DNA of 64,000 nucleotides from Odiellus spinosus (GCA_963920705.1 OY987239.1:12635004-12699003); one strand, 5' to 3'. Shown: positions 12,701 to 23,672, numbered from the stretch's first letter. The notes: generated by a model not told the origin, from the sequence alone. Numbers and translations are program-made.

Positions 12701-15259
12701 ATCGAGATTTGGAAGAAACGATTCAACGGAACTGTGGAGGAAGAAGAGTTGGAAACATACGCCGATGAGTCGAAAGAATTTTTAGAGAAATCGATTAACG
12801 ATCGAGAGAAGAGCTTCTTGGGTATTCCGTTACATTGCGTGATGCTGGCGGATTACGTCATAGAGAAATTTTTAAATCAACAAAAATTGGAAGTCTTACC
12901 TTTATTTGACCTTTACGAAGCTTTTGTACGAAGTAAAATGAACATATATCACGTGGAGAAAGGTGTAAACACGAAAGGTAACGTTCTCGCCGAGAAAATA
13001 AAGGAACGGCAAAATATTGCTATAGAGGATATGCACTGGCAATACGCGCGTAGGCTTATTCTTTCAGACGACACACTGAAGGAGTTTACCGTCACGGATT
13101 ACCAGCAAAAAAAAGAAGAGCAAATTAGTGAACCTGAAATTTTGATGGTTGGATTGATTATCAATACCGGAAATAAACCGAAATTCTTACATAGAACGTT
13201 TGCTGAATTCTTCTTGTTGGATGGTGCCTTGAATCTGGCTAAAAATAAAGAGGAAAACTTACGTAACTTAACAATTTTATCGACAGAAATTCTCCTGAAA
13301 AAAGAATTCAACATAGTTCGTACTTTTCTCGAAAGTTTGATTAAAAATAAAAATAGACAAACTGAAACGAATAACTTTTTACAAAGCTTCGTAGAATTTT
13401 GGTTAAAAAACTGGTCCACCAATCGAACCGTTTGTTTAAACACGGATGGGGGAACTGTATTACATATACTTCTAGATGAACGTCACTTTTACACGATTAA
13501 ACTATTTTTAAATATTACGCTTGAAACACAAAAAGCTTCGCTTTCGGTTAGAAATGGAAATTTCAGTCTAGTTCGATTGTTAACCGGGAAAATTTCCAAT
13601 ATTGATACGCCTAATGAAAATCAATCAACGCGTCGAAAAAACAAAAGCGCTAAAATCTTTGACGCTAGAGATTATAATAAACGGACTGTCATACACATTG
13701 TTTTGAATCTCGCGCCAAAAAAAGATAAATCTGGATTATATAAAGAGATTATTCAACTCCTTCTTGAAAATGGCGCGAATATTGAAGCGAACCATGACGA
13801 TGGATCATCTCCTTTAATAAAGGCATCGTCAGAAGGACATTTAGACATCGTTAGCCTTCTTGTCGAAAACGGGGCAAATATCAATGCCATCGATAATTCC
13901 GGAACAACTCCTTTAGGAGTAGCTTCGTTCGAAGGACATAAAGATGTCGTTGCCTTCCTTCTCCGAAAGAAAGCCGCTATTGACGAATCAACTCAGTTTC
14001 CAAACTTTTCTTGCCTCCTTTTCCAAAAAGGTTCAAACTTCAATAATAAACACGAATCAACTTCTCCTTTATTAAAAGCTTCATTTAAGGGACATTTGGA
14101 AATCGTTGACCTCCTTATCGATAATGGCGCGGACATTAATGCCAGGGATACGGATGGATCAACTCCCTTAGAAAAAGCTTCGTCTGAGGGACATCTAGAG
14201 GTCGTTCGCCACCTTCTCGATAAGAAAGCGAACGTCAACGCCAAGGAAAAACACGGATCAACTCCTTTAATAGAAGCTTCTTATAAGGGACGTCTAAAAG
14301 TCCTTTCCGTCTTACTCAAATATGGCGCGGATATAAATGCCAGTGATGATGATGGATCAAGTCCATTAGGAAAAGCGTCGTCCGAAGGACATCTTGACGT
14401 GGTTTGTCACCTTCTCGAAAACGGAGCGGATATTAATGCCAGCTGTGGACAAGGATCAACTCCTTTAATACAAGCTTCGTCCGAGGGACATCTCGAAATT
14501 GTCCGCCACTTACTCGACAATAAAGCGGACACGAATGCCAGGGATAAAAATGGATCAAGTCCTTTAATAGAAGCGTCTTATAAGGGACATCTAAACGTAA
14601 TTGACCTCCTGCTCAAAAATGGAGCGAATATCAATGCCCGTGATAACGATGGCTTAACATCTTTAGGGAAAGCTTCGTATTATGATAAGCGAGACTCCGT
14701 CACGCTTCTTCTGAAGAAAAACGCGGACGTAAATGCCAGTGATTGTCAGGGAACTACTCCTTTAATGATTGCATCATCCGCTGGACATCTAGAGATAGTT
14801 CGCCTCATTTTAAACCATATTGGAGATAATAATGATTCAATTTATTTAACAAATTCATCTAGTACGCTAATGTCAAAAGAAGCCAGTGTAAATTCTGTCG
14901 ATAATTTTCCTTGGTCACCTTTGCATTACGCTTCCGATAATGGTCACTCGGATGTGGTTCGCCATCTTCTAGATAATAAAGCCAACGTCAATGTCCTCGG
15001 ACTTAATAATTCCACACCATTGCACTTAGCCTCCAAATCGGGTCATTTGGAAACGGTTCAAATATTATTGGACAAAGGAGCCAATCACGTGGCCAAAAAT
15101 AGATTTAATAAAACGCCTTTAGATCTCGCTATTAAATACAAACGAGGCGAAGTAATTCAACTATTAATATCAAGACGAAGAAAATCCAATATCGAAAGAA
15201 ATTCATGTTCGAGAAAAATAGAAGAAATAGAGAAAATAGAGAGAGAGACAATCGTTTGA
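9707..15259 (+). CDS. Lipase-NACHT-ankyrin repeat protein (NLR-like), 1,850 aa, intronless
   Basis: A single uninterrupted ORF. N-terminal third: lipase class 3-like alpha/beta hydrolase, with oxyanion-region HRGTD at residues 125-129 and nucleophile elbow GHSLG at 183-187 (Ser185); a conserved SSHSMDG segment near His299 may give the catalytic His. Middle: NACHT-type STAND NTPase with Walker A LPGMGKTT (Lys850; the usual first Gly of the loop is Asp844) and Walker B VVLLFDGFDE (930-939). C-terminal third, about 1320-1830: roughly 13 ankyrin repeats (SSPLIKASSEGHLDIVSLL type), one or two degenerate. No signal peptide or membrane helix, so intracellular. By analogy with NLR/STAND proteins the ankyrins would sense a ligand, NACHT would oligomerise and the lipase would be the effector; that role is inference. 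An in-frame stop at 9689 supports the start. The lack of introns contrasts with its neighbours and suggests retroposition or rapid duplication. Confidence 0.92.
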   Translation: MLTDPGPSSSNPPKLPYVKELTWDEELKIINENFINELKEEKSKELQLDSVEAFPKPKIFAHFASKAYQNKEDDETLEQFEERLQLPEGWKLLTMANNFAFLGAIRGYFGAVFWHPVRRRIVIAHRGTDPTNLDALRADLNGILRNKYVKQMRAACTLTHRIFEAVKECEKDRNTHFEIYFTGHSLGAWLAQVTTFYLKYMTLERKTMTFLKNPHPDGGRHAHTEVFDSPGSSETLRQMASDFDVRYSGKSTDSDHLDITIYLSSPNFVNCCNSHVGRLYRVYPKIESNEYVKYTLSSHSMDGILEIFNSSDTFLMKEVVDWPKLEPSVWQWKIWKIHKSILGKEYEDFFEWAKDLNYDPKPEDIALKVAASKDGNDRNSILDEFVTIRYQTKPTRANQCSPSVFSESELKFLRNFQQLKFLPNSIFDGDEIKKKTIEKLRQLALDDQSVSCNDNANIRQLIPYVKTLLRLYPDLNERVESALTDFEIRKQIYRDLTESYLDKMEGLTEMLRKPEWSRLDEFLESENQVCRVSAEIGTDFTAAKVIKIIYAKHQGCTVFAFELQSLLGFETFFHLTEFIRSEKLNQALILFECKSGSFSSSESVDFVQGVINRVGERSDLKLILIIDKKEAFIFNNDLESIIDEGITWDELTNETKKIVIKKEVVVFQGNKRCLEELLCRTSTKMDLNQLADIVDAKTLARFLRDENVIVGECLTKSGDIYVTRKFKNKPYVNETLFKDEFHKYFKKNDIIAISGISQINLDGIKNEKIKIITSDEEFEELLRSYNAEKNVHWLKYEYQSNSYVFHKTRGSLDLIRNHIERQKVLEYSEDKLLEIDRKTLIISDLPGMGKTTILSVLADKIKAKSPDLWVVRVNLNDCTEALKTTTQFKTVSDAARFLLEQILPLGKDTKLNSNFEKKLFEHALMIYGGVVLLFDGFDEISPNYEDTVTSLLESLQRTKVDLLVVTTKPHTKLRLEDGLSTLSHSMVPFSKENRKELLIEIWKKRFNGTVEEEELETYADESKEFLEKSINDREKSFLGIPLHCVMLADYVIEKFLNQQKLEVLPLFDLYEAFVRSKMNIYHVEKGVNTKGNVLAEKIKERQNIAIEDMHWQYARRLILSDDTLKEFTVTDYQQKKEEQISEPEILMVGLIINTGNKPKFLHRTFAEFFLLDGALNLAKNKEENLRNLTILSTEILLKKEFNIVRTFLESLIKNKNRQTETNNFLQSFVEFWLKNWSTNRTVCLNTDGGTVLHILLDERHFYTIKLFLNITLETQKASLSVRNGNFSLVRLLTGKISNIDTPNENQSTRRKNKSAKIFDARDYNKRTVIHIVLNLAPKKDKSGLYKEIIQLLLENGANIEANHDDGSSPLIKASSEGHLDIVSLLVENGANINAIDNSGTTPLGVASFEGHKDVVAFLLRKKAAIDESTQFPNFSCLLFQKGSNFNNKHESTSPLLKASFKGHLEIVDLLIDNGADINARDTDGSTPLEKASSEGHLEVVRHLLDKKANVNAKEKHGSTPLIEASYKGRLKVLSVLLKYGADINASDDDGSSPLGKASSEGHLDVVCHLLENGADINASCGQGSTPLIQASSEGHLEIVRHLLDNKADTNARDKNGSSPLIEASYKGHLNVIDLLLKNGANINARDNDGLTSLGKASYYDKRDSVTLLLKKNADVNASDCQGTTPLMIASSAGHLEIVRLILNHIGDNNDSIYLTNSSSTLMSKEASVNSVDNFPWSPLHYASDNGHSDVVRHLLDNKANVNVLGLNNSTPLHLASKSGHLETVQILLDKGANHVAKNRFNKTPLDLAIKYKRGEVIQLLISRRRKSNIERNSCSRKIEEIEKIERETIV

Positions 15260-15417
15260 TGGTCAAAGTCTTGGACATTAAATACCGGCCTATATTTTAA
15301 TGTTAAGACACATTGCAAGCGCTGTTGACCGAAATAATATTTTATGGTCATTTTACCATTTACTTTAGAAATTAATTTAAAAACCAAAAAAAGTTTCAAA
15401 AACTTTTGTTTTTTCAT

Positions 15418-15423
15418 AATAAA
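15418..15423 (+). terminator. poly(A) signal AATAAA
   Basis: Canonical hexamer 159 bp after the stop codon of the lipase-NACHT-ankyrin gene. Confidence 0.6.
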
Positions 15424-15596
15424 TTCTCTAGTATGTCCTTACATTTTGAAACTACCAGTTTACCTAGTTTTAATTCTTAATTTTGATTATTATTCTAGAC
15501 AATAGAGAGATAGGGTTAGCCTTCGTATTCATCGTAAAATAATCTACGTATTATTTCGAGGTGATATATAGTGCTGTTAAAGACTATACGCGTGAC

Positions 15597-15905
15597 TTAA
15601 TCTGGATTCAAGTACTTTTAATAGAAAGACGGCGTGAAAGCGACCTTATTATTGGTGCCATAATTACGGACGAGAATTAAATGTATTCTCTATCCAAATC
15701 GAAAGACGTGACTTTATAATGATGACGTAGATTGCGGGAAATTTTTATTTTAAATATTTCGAAAATATAAATTTCGATTATTTAATAATGTATGTTTTAA
15801 TGTCGCTGTAATTTTGTTTCTATTTGATATGTATATATATTTTAAATCGTTTTTTAACGATCAACCCGAAAATATCACTCAATTTCAATTTAGAGTTCAT
15901 TAAAA
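15597..15905 (+). repeat. dispersed repeat D, most complete copy
   Basis: About 310 bp beginning TCTGGATTCAAGTACTTTTA, followed by AGAAAGACGGCGTGAAAGCG, GATGACGTAGATTGCGGG and AACGATCAACCCGAAAATAT. Fragments recur at about 4083, 5112, 6945, 8745, 20570, 23808, 48965, 50093 and 57430. No coding capacity, so a non-autonomous element of unknown class. A T-rich run follows at 16000-16017. Confidence 0.7.
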
Positions 15906-16171
15906 ATTAGTGGGAAGCCTTTCAAAATTATGAGCTAGATATGTGGACTTTAACATCAACACTTCTAATCAGTTAACAATAAACTCGTGAGATTTGGCTT
16001 TTTTTTTTTTTTTTTCATTTTTGTTCAATACCTATACATTATTTTTATCATTTCCCATTATTCTAAATCAAAATTAGAGGCGTACATCAATTTTTTTCTT
16101 CCCGAAGTGGCCTCCATGTCGTAACGTTTTATTTCACTCTCTAATAATTTTTTAAACCTCGATCGCTAACC

Positions 16172-19100
16172 ATGAGTTTAATTAAAATAACCTTAATTAC
16201 ATTTATTTTAACTACCTCACGAAGTAATTGCCAAAATACTGGTATGTGGTTTTTGATTGGTTTCATATTTAAGTTTTTAATGAGTTAAAATTGTTTTTAG
16301 GGTAAAATGGTCCTTTAAATTAATAAAACACCCTATTTCTTCTCAGACAAACCTCCGGATGTTCAAACTTATAGAGCAGTTGGCGAATTAGTTGCCTTGA
16401 ATGACCCTAATACGGACAAACATACGAATTTGCAAATATTATTCGAAGAAAATTATGATTCTGTCGCTCAAAGATGCTCATTAACTGTAACCATATTGGA
16501 CCAAGAGATTACAATCGTCGAATACATTGCGCTCAAACAAATGTTCGTCTATATGAAAGGTAAAAGTCAAATTATAAGTCAAATCAGAGGTATATAATAA
16601 CCCCCTTCGGGGGGAAGTATGAAAGCCCCTATACTACCAATGCTAAAAATCTCGAACAACGAGAGCCCGCTGCTGACTATCTAGGCCACTAGCTCGCGCT
16701 GGACTTCTCAATGTCGCTACTCTAGTAAATGGTCTTTGTATAAACAAGACGGCTCGATTTGCGTTTAGAACTTCCTGTCTCGGGAGTCAGGCTGTCCGTT
16801 AAAATGGAGTCGAAGGTTGACTTCGGCTCGCGAGTTCCGGAAGCGCGCGTAGGGAAAATTTAGTCAGGTTCAAAATGGTGTAACTATTTTTTGGGAGTAA
16901 AGCGGCGTGTCGATCCGCCGCGATTTACGCCGGGCACTCGTTGTTCGTCGATTTTGCCTACCTTTCATACTTCCCCCCGAAGGGGGTTATTATATACCTC
17001 TGGTCAAATCCATTGTTATACTAAGCTTTGGAATCGATTTGAAATTGGTTCCCGAAGCAGTTTCGAGAACTCCGTTTAAATCTTAATTTTGGTTAGGTTT
17101 GAAGGCTTGTCAACCGTTTTCACCGAGTGATTTTGAAGCCAGTAACTTGGCACCAATTCATTTAAAAAGCCTTATCATTAAAAACGGAAGCGCAATATTT
17201 CCCGTTCGACAATTACTTTCATTGTCCAAGGACGCAATCGCAGTTGGTAAAACTGTCTATAGAGACATACCAGCTCAAGCTTGGAACTTTAAGATTCACG
17301 ATGGACCTGATAATGCCATCGAAATTAGTGCATATTGGTCATCAGGTAAGGACAACAATGGCTAACTTAGTTCCAAGTACGACAAAAGATGTCTTGCCAT
17401 ATCGATGGGAAATGAACTTTGACCCTAAATAATAATTTTTATCGTCGAATCAGATTATATTTAACTAGAAATAAATTTGAAATAGGCTTAGCTGGATTCA
17501 TTTCGATCAGGTGAATTGAAGGGTCATAGGTCAATCGAATGTTATTGGAAATCTCATCAAGATCTCGCCTTAACTATAGAGCTCGGAATTGGAATCTTCC
17601 GTATATTTTCAGATATTTTATTTTCGGATAAATTGTTCGTAACTAAAAAAATGAAATTTCTATATTCGTATAATTGTTAAATGGTTTACCCCAAGATAAG
17701 CCTTCGCCGCTTTATCTACCTACAAATTACTCAGTTTTCAACACGTATAACGATGGATAATTCGCGTTTCCAGAGTCTAAAATATAAGAAAAAATTTCAA
17801 ATTAACTTTTAATTCGAAGGATAGAAATAAAACGATAAGATTTTAAATCATCTTTTTATTCGTTATTTTTCACGGAAAATAAATTTTGAATATTTTTTAT
17901 CCGAACGTATAACTGGATAATATTCTAAGAAGGCCATTTTTGGATAATAAAAACGGATATGGATTAGGTTTTGTTACTTTATCTTCGTATAAGTTAACTC
18001 GAATGAAAATTAGTCTACGTTTTAATCAAATATATAATATACATCAGAATTTAGTAGACTTTATCCAATTAATAAAAATGATACGAATTCCGAGCTCTAA
18101 TAAAGTGCAATATTTATTTTGTCGATCCATTGATTTTACTCTACTCCAGGGTTGCCACAGACCTGGAAAACCTGGAAAACCTGGAAAAGTCAGGGAATTT
18201 CAAAATTGGTATAAAAAGTCAGGGAAAAGTCAGGGAATTTTAAAATTGTCCAAAGGTCAGGGAAAAGTCAGGGAATTTTCATATTATCCAAAAATAAATT
18301 TCTGGAATCTCATAGTATGGATTCAGTTAGACCAGGGAGGCTTCCATAAATATGTGGAAAAATTTATTATATGGGATCAGAGCCTTCCAAACATTTATGG
18401 AAAGTCCCTATTGAGAAAAGCACGTTATTTATGAATACTTTCTCACAGTATACTGTCTAACAGAACACCTATTTTTGGGGAGAGCTGATTCACACTAGGG
18501 AGACCACGGACCGTGTATATACCGGACGAGAATTCGCCAGCCTTCCACTGTACAAAAAAACTTCCCCGAGCATTGGGCTCGGAAGCGAGAGAGAAAATAC
18601 TCGTACAAGGTCATTTTTTATTATTTCTCGTGACTCTTGTGTCACGTGAGAGCGAAATTTCAAAATGGTTATCCTAGCGATTTAAAGACACGCGCCAATT
18701 TGAATTTAATAAATGACCTTGTACGATTATTTTCTGGGCTCTATTGAGAGTCGGTGCACGGGGCAGAAAAACGCTTGCTTTTCTCGTCCGGTATATACAC
18801 GGTCCGTGGGGAGACCTCCCACGCCAATCTCTACCAAATCTTGGAGTTCCCATTCAACGCAAAAAGGAGTTTATATAGTCTTCAAGAGGAGTTACTACTA
18901 ATTTAAACCTTTAAATTGGTCAGGGAAAAATGGTATAGATGGTCAGGGAAAACCTGGAAAAGTCAGGGAATTTTGTTATGGAAAATCTGTGGCAACCCTG
19001 TACTCGTTTGACAAGTAATTTACTGTGGTAACTTGATACATGATTTCCCAGATAATTACACGTCACCGTCGAAAACTAAGCAGGTGCCATTGGGATATCA

Positions 19101-22100
19101 AATAAGAAAAATGCTATTAAGCGAACAAAATGCAATTTATAGTGTCAATTTCTATCTATTTACTCATGATGAATTTGATATAAAAGCTTTTGAGGTAATT
19201 AAGTAATTAGTAATTACGTAATCTGGAAAAACATATGTTCAGAGTTTTAAACACGTGTTGAAATTAAAAACACGAGTGTTGGCAAAAGTCTATGACTTTA
19301 TTGCAAAAAAGTAAACAACTCCCTGTTCAGAATTGTCTGAACAATGTTTTGAGGACTGTTTTACCATGGTATCTCTACTTCCGGTTGCAAACCCTCCATT
19401 TTCATGGCGTTTTCTAGCCCCCACGTGGTATTTACTGCGATGGGCGTAAAGACCCTAGTCCCGAATTTCCTGATGTGTCAAAGATGGAAACTTTGGCTTA
19501 CAAGAGCGAATATGTCTGGGAAGATTATAAAACATTCTCAGCCGTTGATGTAAGATATCGTAATTTTAATTATTTATTATCGTGTTTAAATAATGTAACC
19601 AGCGATTTCTTCCGTGTCCGCAATTAAAATTCGGTTGCGTCCTCTTCTTGACAATCCCTGGCTGGTAAACAGTCTTAGCCAATAGGAAGCGTTCTTTCCT
19701 CTGCTGGGAAACAATCTTTAGCCAATGGGAGACGTTCTTTTCCCTGGCTGGTAAACAGTCTTTAGCCAATGGGAGACGTTCTTTCCCTGGTTGCTAAACA
19801 GTCTTTAGACAATGGGACGCTCTTTCCCTGGCTATGAAAAGCTAGTCTTTAACCAATAGGAAGCGTTCTTTCCTCTGCTGGGAAACAATCTTTAGACAAT
19901 GAGAGACGTTCTTTCCCCGGCTTGTAAACAGTCTTTAGCCAATGGTAGACGTTCTTTTCCCTGCTTGTAAACAGTCTTTAGCCAATGAGAGACGTTCTTT
20001 CCCCCGTCTGGGAAACAGTCTTTAGCCAATGGGAGACGTTCTTTCCCCGTCTGGTAAACAGTCTTTAGCCAATGGGATGAAGCCTCGTTATTAGAAGAAA
20101 TTCTACTTCACTGGTTACATTTTTGAATACGCAAAACTGAGAAACCTTTGCCCAGCTCAATAATTGAAATTGGATTAATTTCAATACAGTCTTGGATTGA
20201 CCCCTTGACCCAAATATATCGTGTTGATATGATTCCATCAGCCGCGTTTAACTTAAACCCGAAAGACATTTCAAGAATCGTCTCCAAACCACAGGGTAAT
20301 TTCTTTTAATTTCATTTTTCCCAATTAAAGTGACAAAAAACAAACAAATTAAAGAAAACACTATTTAAATTTAATTTCTAGGGGTATATTATGATATCAC
20401 TAAAGGCTCGAATGAAGGCTGCATAGTTTCGCCCATTTCAGAGGCACAATTTGACCCTCAAACAATTCTAGACTTTCGACAAGATAACTTAAATATCAGC
20501 TCATTTTTTGGATTTAATTCAACCAAATATTACCCCATTGGAAAGGTAAATTTAAATTTATTTTGTGTTGGGAAAAAATGCGAAATCACGTGACGATAAT
20601 GCTGACGTAGATTGCGGGGAATTTTTAGTTTAAAAATTTGTTCTATTTGATATCAGAGGTATATAATAACCCCCTTCGGGGGGAACTATGAAAGGTAGGC
20701 AAAATCGACGAACAACGAGTGCCCGGCGTAAATCGCGGCGGATCCACACGCCGCTTTACTCCCAAAAAATAGTTACACCATTTTGAACCTGACTAAATTT
20801 TCCCTACGCGCGATTCCGGAACTCGCGAGCCGAAGTCAACCTTCGACTCCATTTTAACGAACAGCCTGACTCCCGAGACAGGAAGTTCTAAACGCAAATC
20901 GAGCCGTCTTGTTTATACAAAGACCATTGACTAGAGTAGCGACATTGAGAAGTCCAGCGCGAGCTAGTGGCCTAGATAGTCAGCAGCGGGCTCTCGTTGT
21001 TCGTGATTTTTAGCATTGGTAGTATAGGGGCTTTCATACTTCCCCCGAAGGGGTTTTTTATATACCTCTCAATTTTTATTTGGAGTTGATAGAAGATTTA
21101 TAGTTCAAAGTTTCCATTTAATAATTATTGTAACTTGATATTTTTAAACTTTATATTTGCCATGATGGGTCATTTTTTTATTATTATCGTAGACATCAGA
21201 TAGAGGTATACCTTGCGTTTTATACCACGGTATTCGAACAGACTGGCCCACGGTGGAAACCAATATCAAAACTCTTTGGGAATGGTGTATTTCCAACGAT
21301 AAGGTAAATACAATCTTGTAAATTATTATTTAGGCCTTGGCCTTTTTTTTTTTCATTTAATATTTTTTTTCCTATTCTTAGAATGTTATACTAGACTTCC
21401 CGAAAGATAGATATCCAATAATTAGTTTAAATATTTACGTTAAAGAGGTAGGAATTAAATTTAATTTTCATTTTATTAATTGGTATCAAATATTCGCCTC
21501 CATTTATTGAAGTTTTTTTAATGTTAGAGTCCGTACACTGAAAGTACCGGAATTTTTTACCAAGGCCTACAATTTACGCATCATTTTCATAACGCAAAGT
21601 CATTGAGTTCTAAATATATGGATGCCGCCTTTTTCGATATCAGAGATTGTTTTGAGGTGACGAACGTAAAAGAATTAGCGTTCGTTGTTGATGGTGAGTT
21701 TTTTTTTTTAGCTACCAGGGTGACCAGGAACAAAATAGGAAATTTAAAGGCGAATTTTAGGAGAAAATAGGATTGAAATTTAATATTATAGGAAATGTAG
21801 GATAAATAATAACGAAAATATAGGAAAATATAGGAGAAATAACAGGGAATTTATAGGAAAAATAGGATATGGTTTAATTTAATGTTGATTTAACCTTTTT
21901 ACCACATCAAAATCTTAATCTTTGACTCGATACTTTTGGTGTGAATTTTTATTTTTAAGAAATTTTAAATAGGAAAATATAGGAGAAAACCTTCAATTAT
22001 AGGAATTTATAGGAAATATAGGAAGTCTGGTCACTTGAAATCATTTGTTTCGGCCTATTTTGATGGTGTTTTAAATTTATTGGTGTTTTACTGTTGGTTG

Positions 22101-23000
22101 AATTCACCCTTTAAGAAGTTAGTTTTATTTTTTAGCCCCTGGTGACGCGTTAGAATCTTTATCCAATCAAGAGAGAGACCCTGATTTTGTCGGCGGTTGG
22201 AAATACGCTGTTATTTCAGCTGCTAATTTAACCATATCTTCAATGAGAGTTTCAGGTCTTAGAGTGGTAAATACTTTTACAATTTTGTTTTCACTTTTAA
22301 ACAAATCTTCCGATGGTTTATTTACAATGTTTGATATCGGACCATTTGTTTGTTTCTTTAAAATGATAGACGGGTCAAAACTCCGCATTAAGGGTTAATT
22401 TTGCACTCTTGGGTCGACACCCAAAACTACCAGAAAGCTCCCAAGAAAATACCTTAGATGAATCTTTCAACGCTTTGAAGTCTGTCATTGATTCCGGGAA
22501 TTTGAAGCTTAATTTCACTTTGGATGTTGCTGGCAAGAAAATGGTAAGTCAAAACTCTGTCAAATTCACAAAGGGTTGGGATCATACGTGTTTCAAATAT
22601 TTTTACCCATGTTTTGAGGGGTTCTTTGGTGATTTCTTAACAAAGATGAATAGAATAGATGAGTGAACTCATTAACTAGATTGTACTTGTCCCAAATGTA
22701 CTCTCGTACTTGTCCTTAATGGTCTCTCGTACTTATAGATTAGGTTAGGTTTTCTTCTGGTAAAAACTCTTTCAAATTTCTTTTTTCCTCAATGGCGTGT
22801 AGGCCCTTACTCTCTCGGCAAAACCAGGTTCTTTGACTAGTCGTATAAGGATAGACGATTACGACGCGCCATTGACTTACTCAGCTGGCGTCATGGCCGC
22901 TGTCGCTTTCATTATGCTCTTGTTAGGGTTAGCAGTTGGTGCCGGTGGTGTCTATACCAGATACATTTATTTCAAAACCACGCAACAAAGACTGGATTAA
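16172..23000 (+). CDS. Type I membrane protein with probable LolA-like modules, 656 aa, 13 exons
   Basis: Exons by splice sites and by alignment to the paralog at 23969-29578: 16172-16241, 16347-16559, 17097-17345, 19052-19194, 19418-19549, 20142-20295, 20382-20545, 21193-21303, 21382-21447, 21528-21693, 22136-22266, 22370-22543, 22803-23000. All phases agree and the total is 1,971 nt. Exon 1 gives a signal peptide (MSLIKITLITFILTTS). The ectodomain has repeated modules with conserved Cys and the motif PRGIYCDGRKD, followed later by RGIPC and LWEWC. This resembles LolA-like domain proteins of invertebrates, a family call that is moderately sure. Exon 13 supplies one membrane helix (about residues 616-641) and a short tail KTTQQRLD. 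Introns hold MITE C (twice), repeat F, elements H and I, a 43-bp tandem repeat and element E. Function unknown. Confidence 0.82.
16585..17002 (-). mobile_element. MITE C, copy 1
   Basis: A 418-bp element with long TIRs starting CAGAGGTATATAATAACCCC, each containing its own small hairpin (CCCCCTTCGGGGGG). TSD GTCAAAT at 16578-16584 and 17003-17009. It sits in intron 2 of the plus-strand LolA-like gene. The interior is in reverse orientation relative to copies at 20654 and 32922. Confidence 0.94.
17577..18098 (+). mobile_element. TIR element F, copy 1
   Basis: Bounded by AGAGCTCGGAATT and its complement AATTCCGAGCTCT. The interior recurs inverted at 31619-32429. Located in intron 3 of the plus-strand LolA-like gene. 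No TSD can be seen with confidence and no ORF of transposase type. Confidence 0.7.
18147..19000 (+). mobile_element. TIR element H, interrupted by element I
   Basis: Ends CAGGGTTGCCACAGACCTGG and TCTGTGGCAACCCTG. Subterminal parts are runs of the short motif GTCAGGGAAAAGTCAGGGAA. Possible 5-bp TSD TACTC (18142-18146, 19001-19005). Truncated relatives lie at about 46410-46470 and 53022-53190. Confidence 0.75.
18505..18808 (+). mobile_element. MITE I nested in element H
   Basis: 304 bp with TIRs CACGGACCGTGTATATACCG and its complement. TSD GGGAGAC at 18498-18504 and 18809-18815. The TIR itself begins with a palindrome (CACGGACCGTG). Confidence 0.88.
19657..20085 (+). repeat. ~43-bp tandem repeat with CCAAT in every unit
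   Basis: About ten diverged units of the form AACAGTCTTTAGCCAATGGG followed by AGACGTTCTTTCCCTGGCTGG, in intron 5 of the plus-strand LolA-like gene. Units vary in length between 41 and 48 bp, so the array is old. Confidence 0.85.
20654..21069 (+). mobile_element. MITE C, copy 2
   Basis: Near-complete copy in intron 7 of the plus-strand LolA-like gene, inserted in a repeat D copy (D sequence 20570-20653 on the left, D-like CAATTTTTATTTGGAGTT on the right). The last G of the right TIR and the TSD are missing, and D sequence between the flanks is absent. A deletion accompanied or followed insertion. Confidence 0.88.
21716..22036 (-). mobile_element. TIR element E, diverged reverse copy
   Basis: Begins CAGGGTGACCAGG and ends CTGGTCACTTG, with the interior purine-rich motif ATAGGAAAATATAGGA, the complement of the E interior. 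Inside intron 10 of the plus-strand LolA-like gene. Shorter and more diverged than the copies at 855, 49011 and 50889. Confidence 0.7.
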
Positions 23001-23055
23001 TCATTTTTATTTGTAACATAGACTACTAATCATAATTAAAATATATATATTTTAT

Positions 23056-23061
23056 AATAAA
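23056..23061 (+). terminator. poly(A) signal AATAAA
   Basis: Canonical hexamer 56 bp after the stop of the plus-strand LolA-like gene. Confidence 0.65.
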
Positions 23062-23175
23062 ACTGAGTCACTAATTCAATCCAACGTAATCTAACCTTTA
23101 ACCTTTGACCTTTTCACCGTAACCATTAAGACAAAGACAGATCTTGAAGGCGAAAAGATGGGTTCTAATTCGGTG

Positions 23176-23292
23176 TGCTTTAAATTAAGGGTAATTACGG
23201 GGTAATTTATGCTTTAAATTAAGGGTAATTACAGGATAATTTATGCGTTAAAATTCTGGGTAATTAGAGGGTAATTTACGCGTTACCCGTTA
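23176..23292. repeat. Three tandem ~40-bp units
   Basis: Three diverged units of AATTAAGGGTAATTACGGGG plus TAATTTATGC in the space between the two convergent genes. Confidence 0.6.
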
Positions 23293-23567
23293 AATTAATC
23301 CATTGGTGGTTTATTTCGAGAAATTAGCTTGTTTGACGTCACAACACGAATTTTTTTTCCCCACTCGGTTTATGTTTTACTACACACTAATCGTGTTTGA
23401 ACTTTGAACCGGGCTAAGTTATTCATTTCATTTGCGGCAGATTTTTCGACAGAAATAGTCGTGTTTTTTGAGGTTCTTCAAATTATTCTGATTTGTTTAT
23501 TTAACAATTTTAAGTCATTTGTCACTAGTACGCGATTAGTAAAGTCGCGTTAATTTTATTTCTTCAG

Positions 23568-23650
23568 TTACTCCTTCGACGAAGATGTTACAAACTTCGA
23601 ACAGACATACAAGCTCCTGGAGGAATCTTACAAGCAATTCATCGTTAAAA
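23568..23650 (+). other. Orphan exon candidate
   Basis: 83 nt bounded by TTTCTTCAG and AAAA|GTAAGT, open in two frames (one reads YSFDEDVTNFEQTYKLLEE...). No matching exon was found in either LolA-like gene. It could be an alternative last-but-one exon of the plus-strand gene, a relic, or chance. Confidence 0.3.
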
Positions 23651-23672
23651 GTAAGTGAATTTTTATATATAT

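Noticed and set aside
23568-23650. Exon of the minus-strand LolA-like gene
   Set aside because: Splice signals are on the plus strand and it does not align with any module of either paralog.
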